Origin: an uncultured Paracoccaceae bacterium
GTDB lineage: Bacteria > Pseudomonadota > Alphaproteobacteria > Rhodobacterales > Rhodobacteraceae
Assembly (NCBI GenBank): GCA_947500135.1
Contig: CANMQX010000007.1
Span: 124,001 to 188,000 of the forward strand
DNA length: 64,000 nt
Direction: 5' to 3'
The notes beneath the pieces are model-generated. The model did no database searches. It saw nothing but the letters and a program-made list of their open reading frames with translations, and was not told where the DNA came from. Position numbers and translations under genes: made by a program. Positions 54,049 to 62,722 of this stretch are shown here, in pieces (the first letter of the stretch is position 1; every line of letters starts with the position of its first letter).

Positions 54049-54879
54049 CTAGTCATCAACATGCCCCGCCCGCAGACCATCACGCACCCGATGCGCGATC
54101 TCGATAAATTCCGGCGTATCGCGAATGTCCAGCGGTCGCTCTTTCGGCAGCGGGCTGTCGATCACATCCGTAATCCGCCCCGGACGCGGCGACATCACAA
54201 CGATCTTGGTGGACAGATACACCGCCTCTGGGATGGAGTGGGTGACAAAACCGATGGTTTTTTCCGTCCGCGCCCAAAGCTGCAACAGCTGTTCGTTCAG
54301 GTGATCGCGCACAATCTCATCCAGTGCGCCGAATGGTTCGTCCATCAGCAGGATATCGGCATCAAATGCCAGCGCGCGGGCGATGGAGGCACGCTGCTGC
54401 ATACCCCCAGACAATTGCCAAGGAAATTTCTTCTCGAACCCCCCTAGGTCAACAAGCTCCAACACACGGCCCACACGCTCTGTCTGTTCGGCCTTTGAAA
54501 ACCCCATGATCTCCAATGGAAGTTTGATATTCCCCCCAATCGTGCGCCAAGGATAAAGGCCAGCGGCCTGAAAAACATAGCCATATGCCCGGGCGCGCCG
54601 CGCCTCATTCGGGGTCATGCCATTAACGGTGATCTCACCACCAGTCGGCGCCTCTAACCCCGCGATGCAGCGCAGAAACGTCGTCTTTCCGCAACCTGAA
54701 GGGCCGATGAAGCTGACGAAGTCGCCCTTGCTTATCTCAAGATTTACATCCTTGAGGGCATGCACCGGCCCGTCATTGGTCTGAAATGTCAGATCAAGCC
54801 TTTGTGCGGCAATAACAGCCTTTGAAGGGCCGTCTTCCTTTTGCAGAGCTTGCCCTGCAAGTTCGGCAACTGTTGGCAT
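54049..54879 (-). CDS. ABC transporter ATPase, pyrimidine cluster
   Basis: A 276-residue ATPase of the TauB/SsuB class. Walker A GPSGCGKTTFLRCI (about residues 58-71), Q-loop YVFQAAGLYPWRT, signature LSGGMQQRASIARA, Walker B ILLMDEPFGALDEI and H-loop VTHSIPEAVYL are all present. ATG 54879 overlaps the dihydropyrimidinase stop (TGATG); a TTG one codon upstream was rejected. Confidence 0.95.
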   Translation of the reverse strand: MPTVAELAGQALQKEDGPSKAVIAAQRLDLTFQTNDGPVHALKDVNLEISKGDFVSFIGPSGCGKTTFLRCIAGLEAPTGGEITVNGMTPNEARRARAYGYVFQAAGLYPWRTIGGNIKLPLEIMGFSKAEQTERVGRVLELVDLGGFEKKFPWQLSGGMQQRASIARALAFDADILLMDEPFGALDEIVRDHLNEQLLQLWARTEKTIGFVTHSIPEAVYLSTKIVVMSPRPGRITDVIDSPLPKERPLDIRDTPEFIEIAHRVRDGLRAGHVDD

Positions 54880-56333
54880 CAAACCCCCGTCGCCGGAATA
54901 CCGGTCCGCTCCACCGGACGCGGGGCGGTCAGTTCTTTCCAGGATGACAGTGCTTTGTTCACCGTTCCGTTCCCCTCACGCTTCACAAAATCGCCATGCC
55001 CTTCCTGTGTCCGCAATTCACCATCATGGATTGCCACATGACCGCGGGTCAGGGTAAAACGGGGCAGGCCTGTTACCTCTTTGCCCTCGAATACGTTGTA
55101 GTCGATGGCTGATTGCTGACTGCCCGCCGTGATTGTCTTTGACTTCTCCGGGTCCCAGACGACCAGATCAGCATCGGCACCCACCAGAACAGCCCCTTTG
55201 CGTGGATAGCAGTTCAGGATCTTCGCGATGTTGGTCGAGGTCACGGCCACAAATTCGTTCATCGTCAGCCGCCCCGTGCGGACCCCGTGGGTCCAGAGCA
55301 TCGGTAACCGATCCTCCAGCCCCCCGGTCCCGTTGGGGATCTTGGTGAAGTCACCGACCCCAGACCGCTTCTGTTCGGTCGTAAAGGCGCAGTGATCGGT
55401 TGCCACGACTGACAAGCTACCGCTTTGCAACCCGGCCCACAGGCTATCCTGATGCTGCTTGTTGCGGAATGGGGGCGACATGACACGGCGGGCGGCATGG
55501 TCCCAATCCTTGTTGAAATACTCTGACTCGTCCAGCGTCAGATGCTGGATCAGCGGTTCACCCCAAACGCGCTTGCCTTGCATCTTGGCGCGGCGGATCG
55601 CCTCATGTGCTTCCTCGCAAGAGGTATGGACCACATAAAGCGGCACGCCCGCCATATCAGCGATCATGATGGCGCGGTTTGTCGCCTCGCCCTCCACCTG
55701 CGGCGGGCGGGAATAGGCGTGGGCCTCTGGACCCGTATTGCCCTCGGCCAGCAGCTTTGCCGACAGTTCAGCGACCACATCGCCGTTCTCGGCATGGACC
55801 ATGGCGATGCCGCCCAGTTCGGCCAGACGGTTGAAGCTGGAATAAAGCTCATCATCATTGACCATCAGCGCGCCTTTATAGGCGAGGAAGTGCTTGAACG
55901 TGTTGATGCCCCGATCCTCGATCACGGTTTTCATGTCGTTGAACACCTGTTCGCCCCACCAGGTGACGGCCATGTGGAAGGAATAATCGCAATTGGCGCG
56001 GGTCGATTTATTGTCCCAGCGCTTGATCGCATCCAGCAGGCTTTCGCCCTGATTGGGCAGGCAGAAATCGACTACCATTGTGGTGCCGCCTGCGAGGGCT
56101 GCGCGCGTGCCGCTTTCAAAATCATCGGTGGAATAGGTGCCCATGAAGGGCATTTCCAGATGCACATGCGGATCAATACCGCCGGGCATGACATAGCACC
56201 CGGTGGCATCGAGTTGTTCGTCGCCTGACAGATTCGGCCCAATCTCAATGATCTTGCTGCCGTCGATCAGCACGTCTGCCTTATAGGTCAAATCAGCGGT
56301 GACGATGGTTCCGTTTTTGATGACTTTGGTCAT
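54879..56333 (-). CDS. hydA: Dihydropyrimidinase (D-hydantoinase)
   Basis: A 484-residue amidohydrolase that opens 5,6-dihydrouracil or dihydrothymine to N-carbamoyl-beta-amino acids. The metal site is intact: HVHLEMPFMG (about residues 57-66), the carboxylated lysine in LAYKGALM (about 149), HAENGD, VVHTSCEEA and VATDHCAF. AGGGAG precedes ATG 56333; the longer frame was rejected. It works between PreT/PreA and the ureidopropionase of this cluster. A GIY-YIG gene sits upstream in the same direction. Confidence 0.95.
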   Translation of the reverse strand: MTKVIKNGTIVTADLTYKADVLIDGSKIIEIGPNLSGDEQLDATGCYVMPGGIDPHVHLEMPFMGTYSTDDFESGTRAALAGGTTMVVDFCLPNQGESLLDAIKRWDNKSTRANCDYSFHMAVTWWGEQVFNDMKTVIEDRGINTFKHFLAYKGALMVNDDELYSSFNRLAELGGIAMVHAENGDVVAELSAKLLAEGNTGPEAHAYSRPPQVEGEATNRAIMIADMAGVPLYVVHTSCEEAHEAIRRAKMQGKRVWGEPLIQHLTLDESEYFNKDWDHAARRVMSPPFRNKQHQDSLWAGLQSGSLSVVATDHCAFTTEQKRSGVGDFTKIPNGTGGLEDRLPMLWTHGVRTGRLTMNEFVAVTSTNIAKILNCYPRKGAVLVGADADLVVWDPEKSKTITAGSQQSAIDYNVFEGKEVTGLPRFTLTRGHVAIHDGELRTQEGHGDFVKREGNGTVNKALSSWKELTAPRPVERTGIPATGV

Positions 56334-56355
56334 GTGTTTCTCCCTGTCTTCACCC

Positions 56356-56376
56356 GTCCCGGCCTTGAGCCGGGAC
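56356..56376. repeat. REP-like palindrome, variant (copy 2)
   Basis: 7-bp arms GTCCCGG/CCGGGAC around a 7-base loop, between the hydA start and the GIY-YIG stop. With the pair upstream of that gene it brackets the GIY-YIG frame. Confidence 0.8.
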
Positions 56377-56387
56377 CTCATGGTGGC

Positions 56388-56672
56388 TCAGGTAGGGATT
56401 TGGGCGGTGATATCCTGCCAATGAGGGTTGGCTTCTTGTATAAGCTGGTCTTTCCAAGTTCGGCGCCAGTGTTTGATACTGCGTTCGCGTCGGAGGCTTG
56501 TTACGAAGTCGTTGTGCTGCTCGAACCAAACCAACGTCTTGATTTTGTATTTGGTTGTGTGTTGCGACAGCCCGGCGCGATGGGTTACGACCCGCGCACG
56601 TAAATCCTTGGCGCGTCCGACATAGACCGCACCACCGGGGCGTGAAGACATGATGTAAACGAAATGCGGCAT
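56388..56672 (-). CDS. Small GIY-YIG nuclease family protein
   Basis: A 94-residue single-domain GIY-YIG protein. It opens FVYIMSSRPGGAVYVGRAKD, with the paired VYI...VYVG motif, followed by LRARVVTHRAG (catalytic Arg region), WFEQHNDFVTSLRRERSIKHW (Glu of the active site) and KDQLIQEANPHW. Family members of this size (UPF0213/YhbQ type) are nucleases of uncertain role. It lies between the ureidopropionase and dihydropyrimidinase genes of an otherwise tight catabolic operon, bracketed by REP-like palindromes, which suggests insertion as a cassette. Ribosome site is weak. Confidence 0.88.
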   Translation of the reverse strand: MPHFVYIMSSRPGGAVYVGRAKDLRARVVTHRAGLSQHTTKYKIKTLVWFEQHNDFVTSLRRERSIKHWRRTWKDQLIQEANPHWQDITAQIPT

Positions 56673-56720
56673 GCACTAAGGCTGCGCATTTATGATTAAC
56701 AATTGATAAATCGATACCCT

Positions 56721-56784
56721 GTCCCGGGCTTGACCCGGGACCTCCAACGGGTTTCTCCATAAGGTCCCGGGTCAAGCCCGGGAC
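56721..56784. repeat. Pair of REP-like palindromes in inverted orientation (copies 3 and 4)
   Basis: Copy 3 (56721-56741) and copy 4 (56764-56784) share arms GTCCCGGG/CCCGGGAC; their asymmetric 5-base loops (CTTGA and TCAAG) are complementary, so the pair forms one large inverted repeat with a 22-base spacer. It lies upstream of the GIY-YIG gene and just past the ureidopropionase stop. Confidence 0.85.
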
Positions 56785-56804
56785 GGGTATTCTTTGGGTC
56801 ACGC

Positions 56805-58055
56805 TCACCCCACAATCTCCGCCGTCTCGACCACCGCGTGGAACAGCACATCGGTCCCCGCCCGCGCCCATTCGGAGCTGATTTCTTCGGCCTCGTTATG
56901 GCTCAGCCCGTCCACGCAGGGGCACATGACCATCGATGTCGGGTAGAGGTCGTTGATCCAGCAGGCGTCATGCCCCGCGCCGGAAACGATATCCATGTGG
57001 CTGTAACCCAGCCGCTCTGCCGCGTTGCGCACAGCTGCAACACAGCTTTCGTCAAAGGCAGGCGGGTCGAATTGGCCGACGATTTCAGCCTCAAACGACA
57101 CCCCGATGTCTTCGCACAGCTTCGGCGCGCGCTCCATCAGTTCGGCCACCATCGCGTTCAACTTGTCCAGCAGGTGGGTCCGCATATCGACGGTGAACAC
57201 CACCTTGCCGGGGATGATGTTCCGGCTGTTTGGGTAGACGTCGATATGGCCGATGGCCCCCACGGCATTGGGTTGGTTCTTCATTGCGATTTCGTGGGCC
57301 AGTTCGGTGATCAGGGCGAGGCCGCGCCCCGCGTTTTTGCGCATATGCATCGGGGTGGAGCCTGTGTGGCTTTCCTTGCCCGTCACCGTGCATTCGATCC
57401 AGCGCAGGCCCTGCCCGTGGGTGACAACGCCGATATCCTTGCCTTCAGCCTCTAGAATTGGCCCCTGTTCGATGTGCAGTTCAAAGAAAGCGTGCATCTT
57501 GCGATCACCGACCTTTTCCGCGCCTTTCCAGCCGATCCGCTCCAGCTCATCCCCGAACCGTTTGCCATCCGCATCGACCCGGTCATTGGCCCACTCGAGC
57601 GTATGTTTGCCCGCAAAGACGCCGGATGCGAGCATGGCGGGGGCGTAGCGCGTGCCCTCCTCATTCGTCCAGTTGGTGACGACGATGGGATGTTTGGTTT
57701 TGATATCCAGATCATTCAGCGTGCGCAAAATCTCAAGACCACCAAGCACACCCAACACGCCATCATACTTACCGCCCGTCGGCTGTGTATCCAGGTGCGA
57801 GCCGACATAGACCGGCAATGCGTCGGGGTCGGTACCTTCGCGGCGCGCGAACATATTGCCAATCTCATCCACGCCCATGGTGCAGCCAGCCGCATCGCAC
57901 CATTTCTGAAACAGGTGGCGGCCTTCGCTGTCTTCGTCGGTCAGGGTCTGCCGGTTGTTACCGCCAGCGATACCGGGGCCGATCTTGGCCATTTCCATCA
58001 GGCTGTCCCACAGACGTTCACCGTTGATACGCAGGTTCTCTCCGGGGGATGGCAT
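56805..58055 (-). CDS. M20-type beta-ureidopropionase / N-carbamoyl-amino-acid hydrolase
   Basis: A 416-residue zinc amidohydrolase that cleaves N-carbamoyl-beta-alanine (or the 2-methyl analogue) to the beta-amino acid, CO2 and ammonia. Metal motifs GSHLDTQPTGGKYDGVLG (about residues 83-100), NEEGTRY and ELHIEQGP, plus the C-terminal HDACW and GLSHNEAE, are intact. ATG 58055 with AAGGAG seven bases upstream is preferred over ATG 58070. First gene of the hydrolase/transport operon; a RutR-type palindrome lies 20 bases before the start. Confidence 0.93.
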   Translation of the reverse strand: MPSPGENLRINGERLWDSLMEMAKIGPGIAGGNNRQTLTDEDSEGRHLFQKWCDAAGCTMGVDEIGNMFARREGTDPDALPVYVGSHLDTQPTGGKYDGVLGVLGGLEILRTLNDLDIKTKHPIVVTNWTNEEGTRYAPAMLASGVFAGKHTLEWANDRVDADGKRFGDELERIGWKGAEKVGDRKMHAFFELHIEQGPILEAEGKDIGVVTHGQGLRWIECTVTGKESHTGSTPMHMRKNAGRGLALITELAHEIAMKNQPNAVGAIGHIDVYPNSRNIIPGKVVFTVDMRTHLLDKLNAMVAELMERAPKLCEDIGVSFEAEIVGQFDPPAFDESCVAAVRNAAERLGYSHMDIVSGAGHDACWINDLYPTSMVMCPCVDGLSHNEAEEISSEWARAGTDVLFHAVVETAEIVG

Positions 58056-58075
58056 TGGGCTCTCCTTCATCTTTG

Positions 58076-58093
58076 TTTGACCAACTGGTCAAA
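58076..58093. promoter_or_regulatory. RutR-type operator palindrome
   Basis: TTTGACCAACTGGTCAAA: 8-bp perfect arms around AC. It contains the E. coli RutR consensus TTGACCA-NN-TGGTCAA exactly. It lies between the divergent ureidopropionase operon and the rutR-like gene, so one site could control both. Confidence 0.85.
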
Positions 58094-58187
58094 TCAACGC
58101 TAACAGAGGGGCGCAGGCAGTCAAGTTTTCCGCGTGTGGTGGGGCATGATATTGTGCAGCCGCCTGATATTTGAGCAAAGGCAGATC

Positions 58188-58790
58188 ATGACCAAGCCGC
58201 CGACCCGTATCCAGAAACGCAACAGGGCGGCGATCCTGACGGCGGGCCTGGACGTCTTTTCGCAATTTGGGTTTCGGGGCTCTACGCTTGATCAGATTGC
58301 GGCCGCGGCTGGGCTTTCAAAGCCCAACCTGCTTTATTATTTCCCGTCAAAGGATGCGATCTACACGGCCCTGCTTGAACGGCTATTGGAGACCTGGCTG
58401 GCCCCATTGCATCAGATGGACAAGGATGGCGATCCTGTGGCCGAAATTGTCGGCTATGCGCGCCGTAAGTTAGACATGAGCCGGGATTACCCCCGCGAAA
58501 GCCGCTTGTTCGCCAATGAAATTGTCCAGGGCGCCCCGCATATCGCCAATCATCTTAGCGGCGAGTTGCGGGTATTGGTTGAAGAAAAGGCTGCCATCAT
58601 CAAAGGGTGGTCAAAGGCGGGTCAGATTGCGGATGTCGACCCGCATCATTTGATCTTTTCGATCTGGGCGCTGACCCAGCATTATGCTGATTTTGATGTG
58701 CAGGTGCGCGCGGTGTTGGACACCGATGATCCTTTTGCCGGGGCGGGTCCGTTTCTGGACCACGTGATGCGCAGCATTTTGCGGCCATAA
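58188..58790 (+). CDS. rutR: TetR family regulator of pyrimidine catabolism (RutR-like)
   Basis: A 200-residue TetR protein. HTH: IQKRNRAAILTAGLDVFSQF and TLDQIAAAAGLSKPNLLYYF (about residues 8-48). The C-terminal domain has RRKLDMSRDYPRESRLFANE and SIWALTQHYADFDVQV, as in the YcdC/RutR family, which senses uracil. AAAGG precedes ATG 58188. It is divergent from the hydrolase operon across a consensus RutR palindrome, which strengthens the assignment. Confidence 0.92.
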   Translation: MTKPPTRIQKRNRAAILTAGLDVFSQFGFRGSTLDQIAAAAGLSKPNLLYYFPSKDAIYTALLERLLETWLAPLHQMDKDGDPVAEIVGYARRKLDMSRDYPRESRLFANEIVQGAPHIANHLSGELRVLVEEKAAIIKGWSKAGQIADVDPHHLIFSIWALTQHYADFDVQVRAVLDTDDPFAGAGPFLDHVMRSILRP

Positions 58791-58843
58791 CATCTGGTCT
58801 GGCGGTAATGTTTTCTAAACCATGCTGCGCATAGCGTCAGCAC

Positions 58844-59089
58844 ATGAGACAGATCCAGATGCGCCACACTCGTTTTGCAAAGGGAAACCCTGCGTTTTTT
58901 CATCAGCTTTTTAGCGCAAAAGCTGCATTGTCAGGTGGGGTTGTCAGACGTGCCGTTCGTGATGTCGAGCGGGAGGTGGGTCGCGACGCCATGATTGCCG
59001 AGGTTACGCGCCGGGGGTTTCATCTTCTTGAGTGTGCCGATCAGTTTGTCATCATTTGCGCGCCCGATCATCTGACCGTGCATGTGTAA
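58844..59089 (+). CDS. Small conserved-looking protein of unknown function
   Basis: An 81-residue basic-start protein (MRQIQMRHTRFAKGN) with FHQLFSAKAALSGGVVRRAV, then EVGRDAMIAEVTRRGFHLLE and CADQFVIICAPDHLTVHV. I recall similar short proteins in Rhodobacterales, some mislabelled as phosphoribosylanthranilate isomerase, but cannot name a function. It starts 53 bases after rutR on the same strand and ends 41 bases from the convergent preA stop. Ribosome site is poor. Composition fits the neighbours, so it is probably a real gene. Confidence 0.55.
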   Translation: MRQIQMRHTRFAKGNPAFFHQLFSAKAALSGGVVRRAVRDVEREVGRDAMIAEVTRRGFHLLECADQFVIICAPDHLTVHV

Positions 59090-59129
59090 CCCAACAACGT
59101 CTTCGTGACGAAAAGTCTGTAGATGCGGT

Positions 59130-60434
59130 TTATTCGGCGGCCACGGCACCGGGGTTGTTGGGGTGCGTGGTCCAGTTAGCATATTCCTTTTCAACGGTCT
59201 TGCCTGTGCGCGGGTCAATCGTTCCGGGCGCCATTGGCTCCATCGTGATACAGTTTTCGACGGGGCAGACATCAACGCAGAGGTTACAGGCGACGCATTC
59301 TTCATCGATCACAGTGAATGTGCGATCATCGGACATCGCGATTGCCTGATGACTGGTGTCTTCACAGGCCGCATAGCAGCGTCCGCATTTGATGCAATCA
59401 TCCTGACTGATTTTCGCCTTGGCCACGTAGTTGAGGTTCAGATATTGCCAGTCTGTCACATTTGGCACGGCGCGACCGACGACCTCCTCGACCGATGTGT
59501 AGCCCTTTTCATCCATCCATTGTGACAGGCCGCTGATCATTTCTTGGACGACTTTGAAACCATAGGTCATGGCCGCCGTGCAGACCTGCACATTGCCGCA
59601 ACCAAGGCTGATGAACTCTGCTGCGTCACGCCATGTGGTGATGCCGCCGATACCGCTGATTGGCAGCCCGTGGGTGTCGGGACTACGGGCGATTTCCGAG
59701 ACCATGGACATAGCAATGGGCTTTACCGCGGGGCCGCAATAGCCGCCATGCGATCCCTTCCCATCAATCGACGGTTCCGGTGACATTGTATCAAGGTTCA
59801 CCGATGTAATTGAATTAATGGTGTTAATCAGGCTGACCGCATCCGCCCCACCACGCATGGCAGCGGCGGCTGGTTTGCGCACATCGGTGATGTTGGGCGT
59901 CAGTTTCACGATCACCGGTTTGTCGTAATACTGTTTGCACCAGCGGGTAACCATTTCGATATATTCGGGCACCTGACCAACGGCTGCACCCATGCCGCGT
60001 TCGGACATCCCATGCGGGCAGCCGAAATTCAGCTCGATTCCATCCGCGCCGGTTGCGGCGACACGCGGCAGGATGTCTTTCCATGCCTGTTCCTCGCACG
60101 GCACCATGATCGACACGATGATCGCCCGGTCGGGATAGTCTGCCTTCACGCGGGTGATCTCTTCCAGGTTCACCTCAAGCGGTCTGTCGGTAATGAGTTC
60201 GATGTTGTTTAGCCCCAGTAACCGCCGGTCGGCCCCATAGATTGCGCCGTAGCGTGGTCCGTTGACATTGACGACGGGCGGCCCTTCAGCGCCAAGCGTT
60301 TTCCAGACGACACCGCCCCAACCGGCCTCAAACGCGCGGCGTACATTGTATTCCTTGTCGGTTGGCGGTGCGGAGGCGAGCCAGAACGGATTTGGGGATT
60401 TGATGCCCAGAAACTCTGTCGTCAGATCAGCCAT
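59130..60434 (-). CDS. preA: NAD-dependent dihydropyrimidine dehydrogenase subunit PreA
   Basis: A 434-residue subunit that reduces uracil or thymine. The FMN-binding barrel (residues 1-310) has FWLASAPPTDKEYNVRRAFE, ELNFGCPHGMSERGMG (catalytic loop region) and GIGGITTWRDAAEFI. The C-terminal ferredoxin domain has two 4Fe-4S motifs, CIKCGRCYAACEDTSH and CVACNLCVDVCPVENC. AGGAAAG precedes the ATG. It lies 23 bases after the methyltransferase gene and two genes after preT. Confidence 0.96.
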   Translation of the reverse strand: MADLTTEFLGIKSPNPFWLASAPPTDKEYNVRRAFEAGWGGVVWKTLGAEGPPVVNVNGPRYGAIYGADRRLLGLNNIELITDRPLEVNLEEITRVKADYPDRAIIVSIMVPCEEQAWKDILPRVAATGADGIELNFGCPHGMSERGMGAAVGQVPEYIEMVTRWCKQYYDKPVIVKLTPNITDVRKPAAAAMRGGADAVSLINTINSITSVNLDTMSPEPSIDGKGSHGGYCGPAVKPIAMSMVSEIARSPDTHGLPISGIGGITTWRDAAEFISLGCGNVQVCTAAMTYGFKVVQEMISGLSQWMDEKGYTSVEEVVGRAVPNVTDWQYLNLNYVAKAKISQDDCIKCGRCYAACEDTSHQAIAMSDDRTFTVIDEECVACNLCVDVCPVENCITMEPMAPGTIDPRTGKTVEKEYANWTTHPNNPGAVAAE

Positions 60435-60457
60435 GTGCTTTCCTTTCCTGCCCTTGG

Positions 60458-61288
60458 TCAGGGCTTGTCAAAAATCATCTCTACCGGGGCGATCCGATGT
60501 GCCTCGACATTTGCCACGTAGTTTTTCAGCTTCTCGCCAGCCGTGTCGCCCATCAACAAGTGAATCCCCAAGGGCGGTGGGCCGCCTACCTTTTCAATCG
60601 CCTGAAAAACATGGGAAAAATAGCTAAGCGCGAAATCGCGCCGGTAACGCTGCCCGTGCAGGGCCAGCCCAACAGCGGCGCCGGCTTCTTCATAGGCAGA
60701 TCCGGGATCAACAAATGAGGTTTGCGGTTTTTCGGACCAGGGCAGCGGGAATTGCAGGTCATCCGCGCTGTCATCACGCATCACGTCAAAAAGGGCGAAA
60801 CGCCCGCCTGGTTTCAGGACGCGGGCCGCTTCGGCAAACAGGTGTTCCTTGTCAGCGATATTCATGCCGACATGGAACATTGTCACAAGATCGAATGCCG
60901 CGTCTTTCATGGGCAGCGCCGTGGCAGAAGCCACTTTCAGATCAATCGCTTCGTCCAGATGGACGCGGGCGTTCAAGGCGTTGCCGACCTCAACAAAAAG
61001 CGGCGTCAGATCAATGCCGGTCACATGCGCCCCGTAGCGATGCACGATGTGGCGGGCTGTGCCACCCAGGCCGCAGCCAATGTCGAGAACGCGTGTTTCC
61101 GGCGTGATCTCAAGCTGCGACAAAAGCGCATCTGTCGCTTCCAACCCGCCGGTGTGAAATTCATCCACCGGTTTCAGGTCATCGACAGTTGCGACGTCAA
61201 CGCCCTGTTCTTGCAGTGCTTTTTCGATACGTTCCAGCAGGTCTTGCGTGGTGTAATGCGCGGCCACGCGGGTTTCGAGCGTTTCCAT
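60458..61288 (-). CDS. Class I SAM-dependent methyltransferase inside the preT-preA operon
   Basis: A 276-residue methyltransferase. Motif I VLDIGCGLGGTARHIVHRYG (about residues 66-85), then GIDLTPLFVEVGNAL, FDLVTMFHVGMNIADKEHLF and RVLKPGGRFALFDVMR, typical of Methyltransf_11/UbiE-like enzymes; the N-terminus (VAAHYTTQDLLERIEKALQE) resembles sarcosine/glycine or phosphoethanolamine methyltransferase relatives. GGAGG six bases before ATG 61288 fixes the start. It separates preT and preA, whose products form one complex, so co-regulation with pyrimidine breakdown is likely. Substrate unknown. Confidence 0.88.
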   Translation of the reverse strand: METLETRVAAHYTTQDLLERIEKALQEQGVDVATVDDLKPVDEFHTGGLEATDALLSQLEITPETRVLDIGCGLGGTARHIVHRYGAHVTGIDLTPLFVEVGNALNARVHLDEAIDLKVASATALPMKDAAFDLVTMFHVGMNIADKEHLFAEAARVLKPGGRFALFDVMRDDSADDLQFPLPWSEKPQTSFVDPGSAYEEAGAAVGLALHGQRYRRDFALSYFSHVFQAIEKVGGPPPLGIHLLMGDTAGEKLKNYVANVEAHRIAPVEMIFDKP

Positions 61289-61332
61289 CTCATCCTCCGG
61301 CGCTGTTATTTCCGCATCCAGCATAGCACAGA

Positions 61333-62673
61333 TCAGGCAGAAAGCGTCGCGTGGATATCCATCGCCGCGTCGCGCCCTTCGGCCACGGCGGTCACGGTCA
61401 GGTCGTCGCCGCCAGACGCGCAATCGCCCCCGGCCCAGACGCCTTTGCGACTTGTGCGACCCGCCCCGGTGACGGCGATCTTGCGCCCTTCGAGGTCTAG
61501 ACCCCCAGTTGTTTCAAGGGTCTGTCCGATTGCTTTGAATACCTGATCGGCGGGCAGGCGGATGGTTTCGCCAGTGCCTTTCAGGCCGCTGCCATCGTCG
61601 CTGGTATATTCCAATTCAATTTCGCCTGCGGCACCATCGCCATAGATCGCGGTGGGTTGCAGGTTGAACATCAGCCGCACGCCTTTGGACGCGGCGAGGT
61701 CCTGTTCAAAGGTGCTGGCGCTCATCGCGTCGCGGCCACGCCGGTACGCGATGGTGACGTTTTGCGCGCCCAGCAATTTGGATTGCACAGCAGCGTCGAC
61801 GGCGGTCATACCGCCGCCGATCACCACCACGTCGCGACCGACAGGGAGGGTTGCAAGGTCGCTGGCTTGTCGTAATTCTGCAATAAATTCAACGGCATCG
61901 CGCACGCCACTTTTGTCTTCGCCTTCGCTGTGCAGCGCGTTCACACCGCCCAGACCGACGCTGAGAAAGACCGCTGGAAAGCAGCCTGTCAGATCATCGA
62001 GCGACAGATTATCGCCCAGCCGCATGCCGGTTTTAATGGTGATCCCGCCGATGCCTAGCAGCCAGTCGACCTCGGTCGCGGCGAAGTTATCGGTTGATTT
62101 ATAGGCGGCAATGCCAAATTCGTTCAGCCCGCCGGGTTTGTCGGCGGCGTCATAGATTGTCACGTCATGCCCGTGCATTGCCAGCCTGTGCGCGCAGGCA
62201 AGCCCGGCTGGACCTGCGCCCACAACGGCGACTTTCTTGCCGGTCTCTGGCGCGCGCTGATAGGGGTGGCTTTGCTTGGCCATCAGCGTGTCTGTCGCGT
62301 GCCGTTGTAGCCGCCCGATTTCGACGGGTTTGCCTTCGGCGATTTCGCGCACGCAGGCCTGTTCGCACAGATCCTCCGTCGGGCAGACGCGGGCGCACAT
62401 TCCACCTAAGATATTGCTATCAAAGATAGTTTTTGCAGCTGCTTCTGGCGTGCCGGTGCTGATTTGCCGGATGAAAAGCGGGATGTCGATATCTGTCGGG
62501 CAGGCCGTCACGCAGGGCGCGTCATGACAGAAATAGCAGCGATCTGCGGCCACTGCCGCCTCGTGCGGGGCAAAGGGCGCGTGCAGATCAGCGAAGTTAT
62601 CGGCAAGGGTTTCCTGCGGCAGACGACCTGCGGCAATGCCGGGTGTCATCGGGCTGTTTTGCGGGCTGGACAT
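61333..62673 (-). CDS. preT: NAD-dependent dihydropyrimidine dehydrogenase subunit PreT
   Basis: A 446-residue GltD-like flavoprotein that passes electrons from NADH to PreA. N-terminal Fe-S motifs CYFCHDAPCVTACPTDIDIP and CARVCPTEDLCEQAC, the FAD fold GAGPAGLACAHRLAMHG, the NAD fold VIGGGMTAVDAA and the C-terminal VWAGGDCASGGDDLTVTAVA are all present. AGGAA precedes ATG 62673. First gene of the preT-methyltransferase-preA unit; a degenerate RutR-like site lies 50 bases upstream. Confidence 0.95.
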   Translation of the reverse strand: MSSPQNSPMTPGIAAGRLPQETLADNFADLHAPFAPHEAAVAADRCYFCHDAPCVTACPTDIDIPLFIRQISTGTPEAAAKTIFDSNILGGMCARVCPTEDLCEQACVREIAEGKPVEIGRLQRHATDTLMAKQSHPYQRAPETGKKVAVVGAGPAGLACAHRLAMHGHDVTIYDAADKPGGLNEFGIAAYKSTDNFAATEVDWLLGIGGITIKTGMRLGDNLSLDDLTGCFPAVFLSVGLGGVNALHSEGEDKSGVRDAVEFIAELRQASDLATLPVGRDVVVIGGGMTAVDAAVQSKLLGAQNVTIAYRRGRDAMSASTFEQDLAASKGVRLMFNLQPTAIYGDGAAGEIELEYTSDDGSGLKGTGETIRLPADQVFKAIGQTLETTGGLDLEGRKIAVTGAGRTSRKGVWAGGDCASGGDDLTVTAVAEGRDAAMDIHATLSA

Positions 62674-62722
62674 GGCTGGTTCCTGTCGTGGCTGGTTGGG
62701 TGTAGCCTGCCACAGTTTCATT

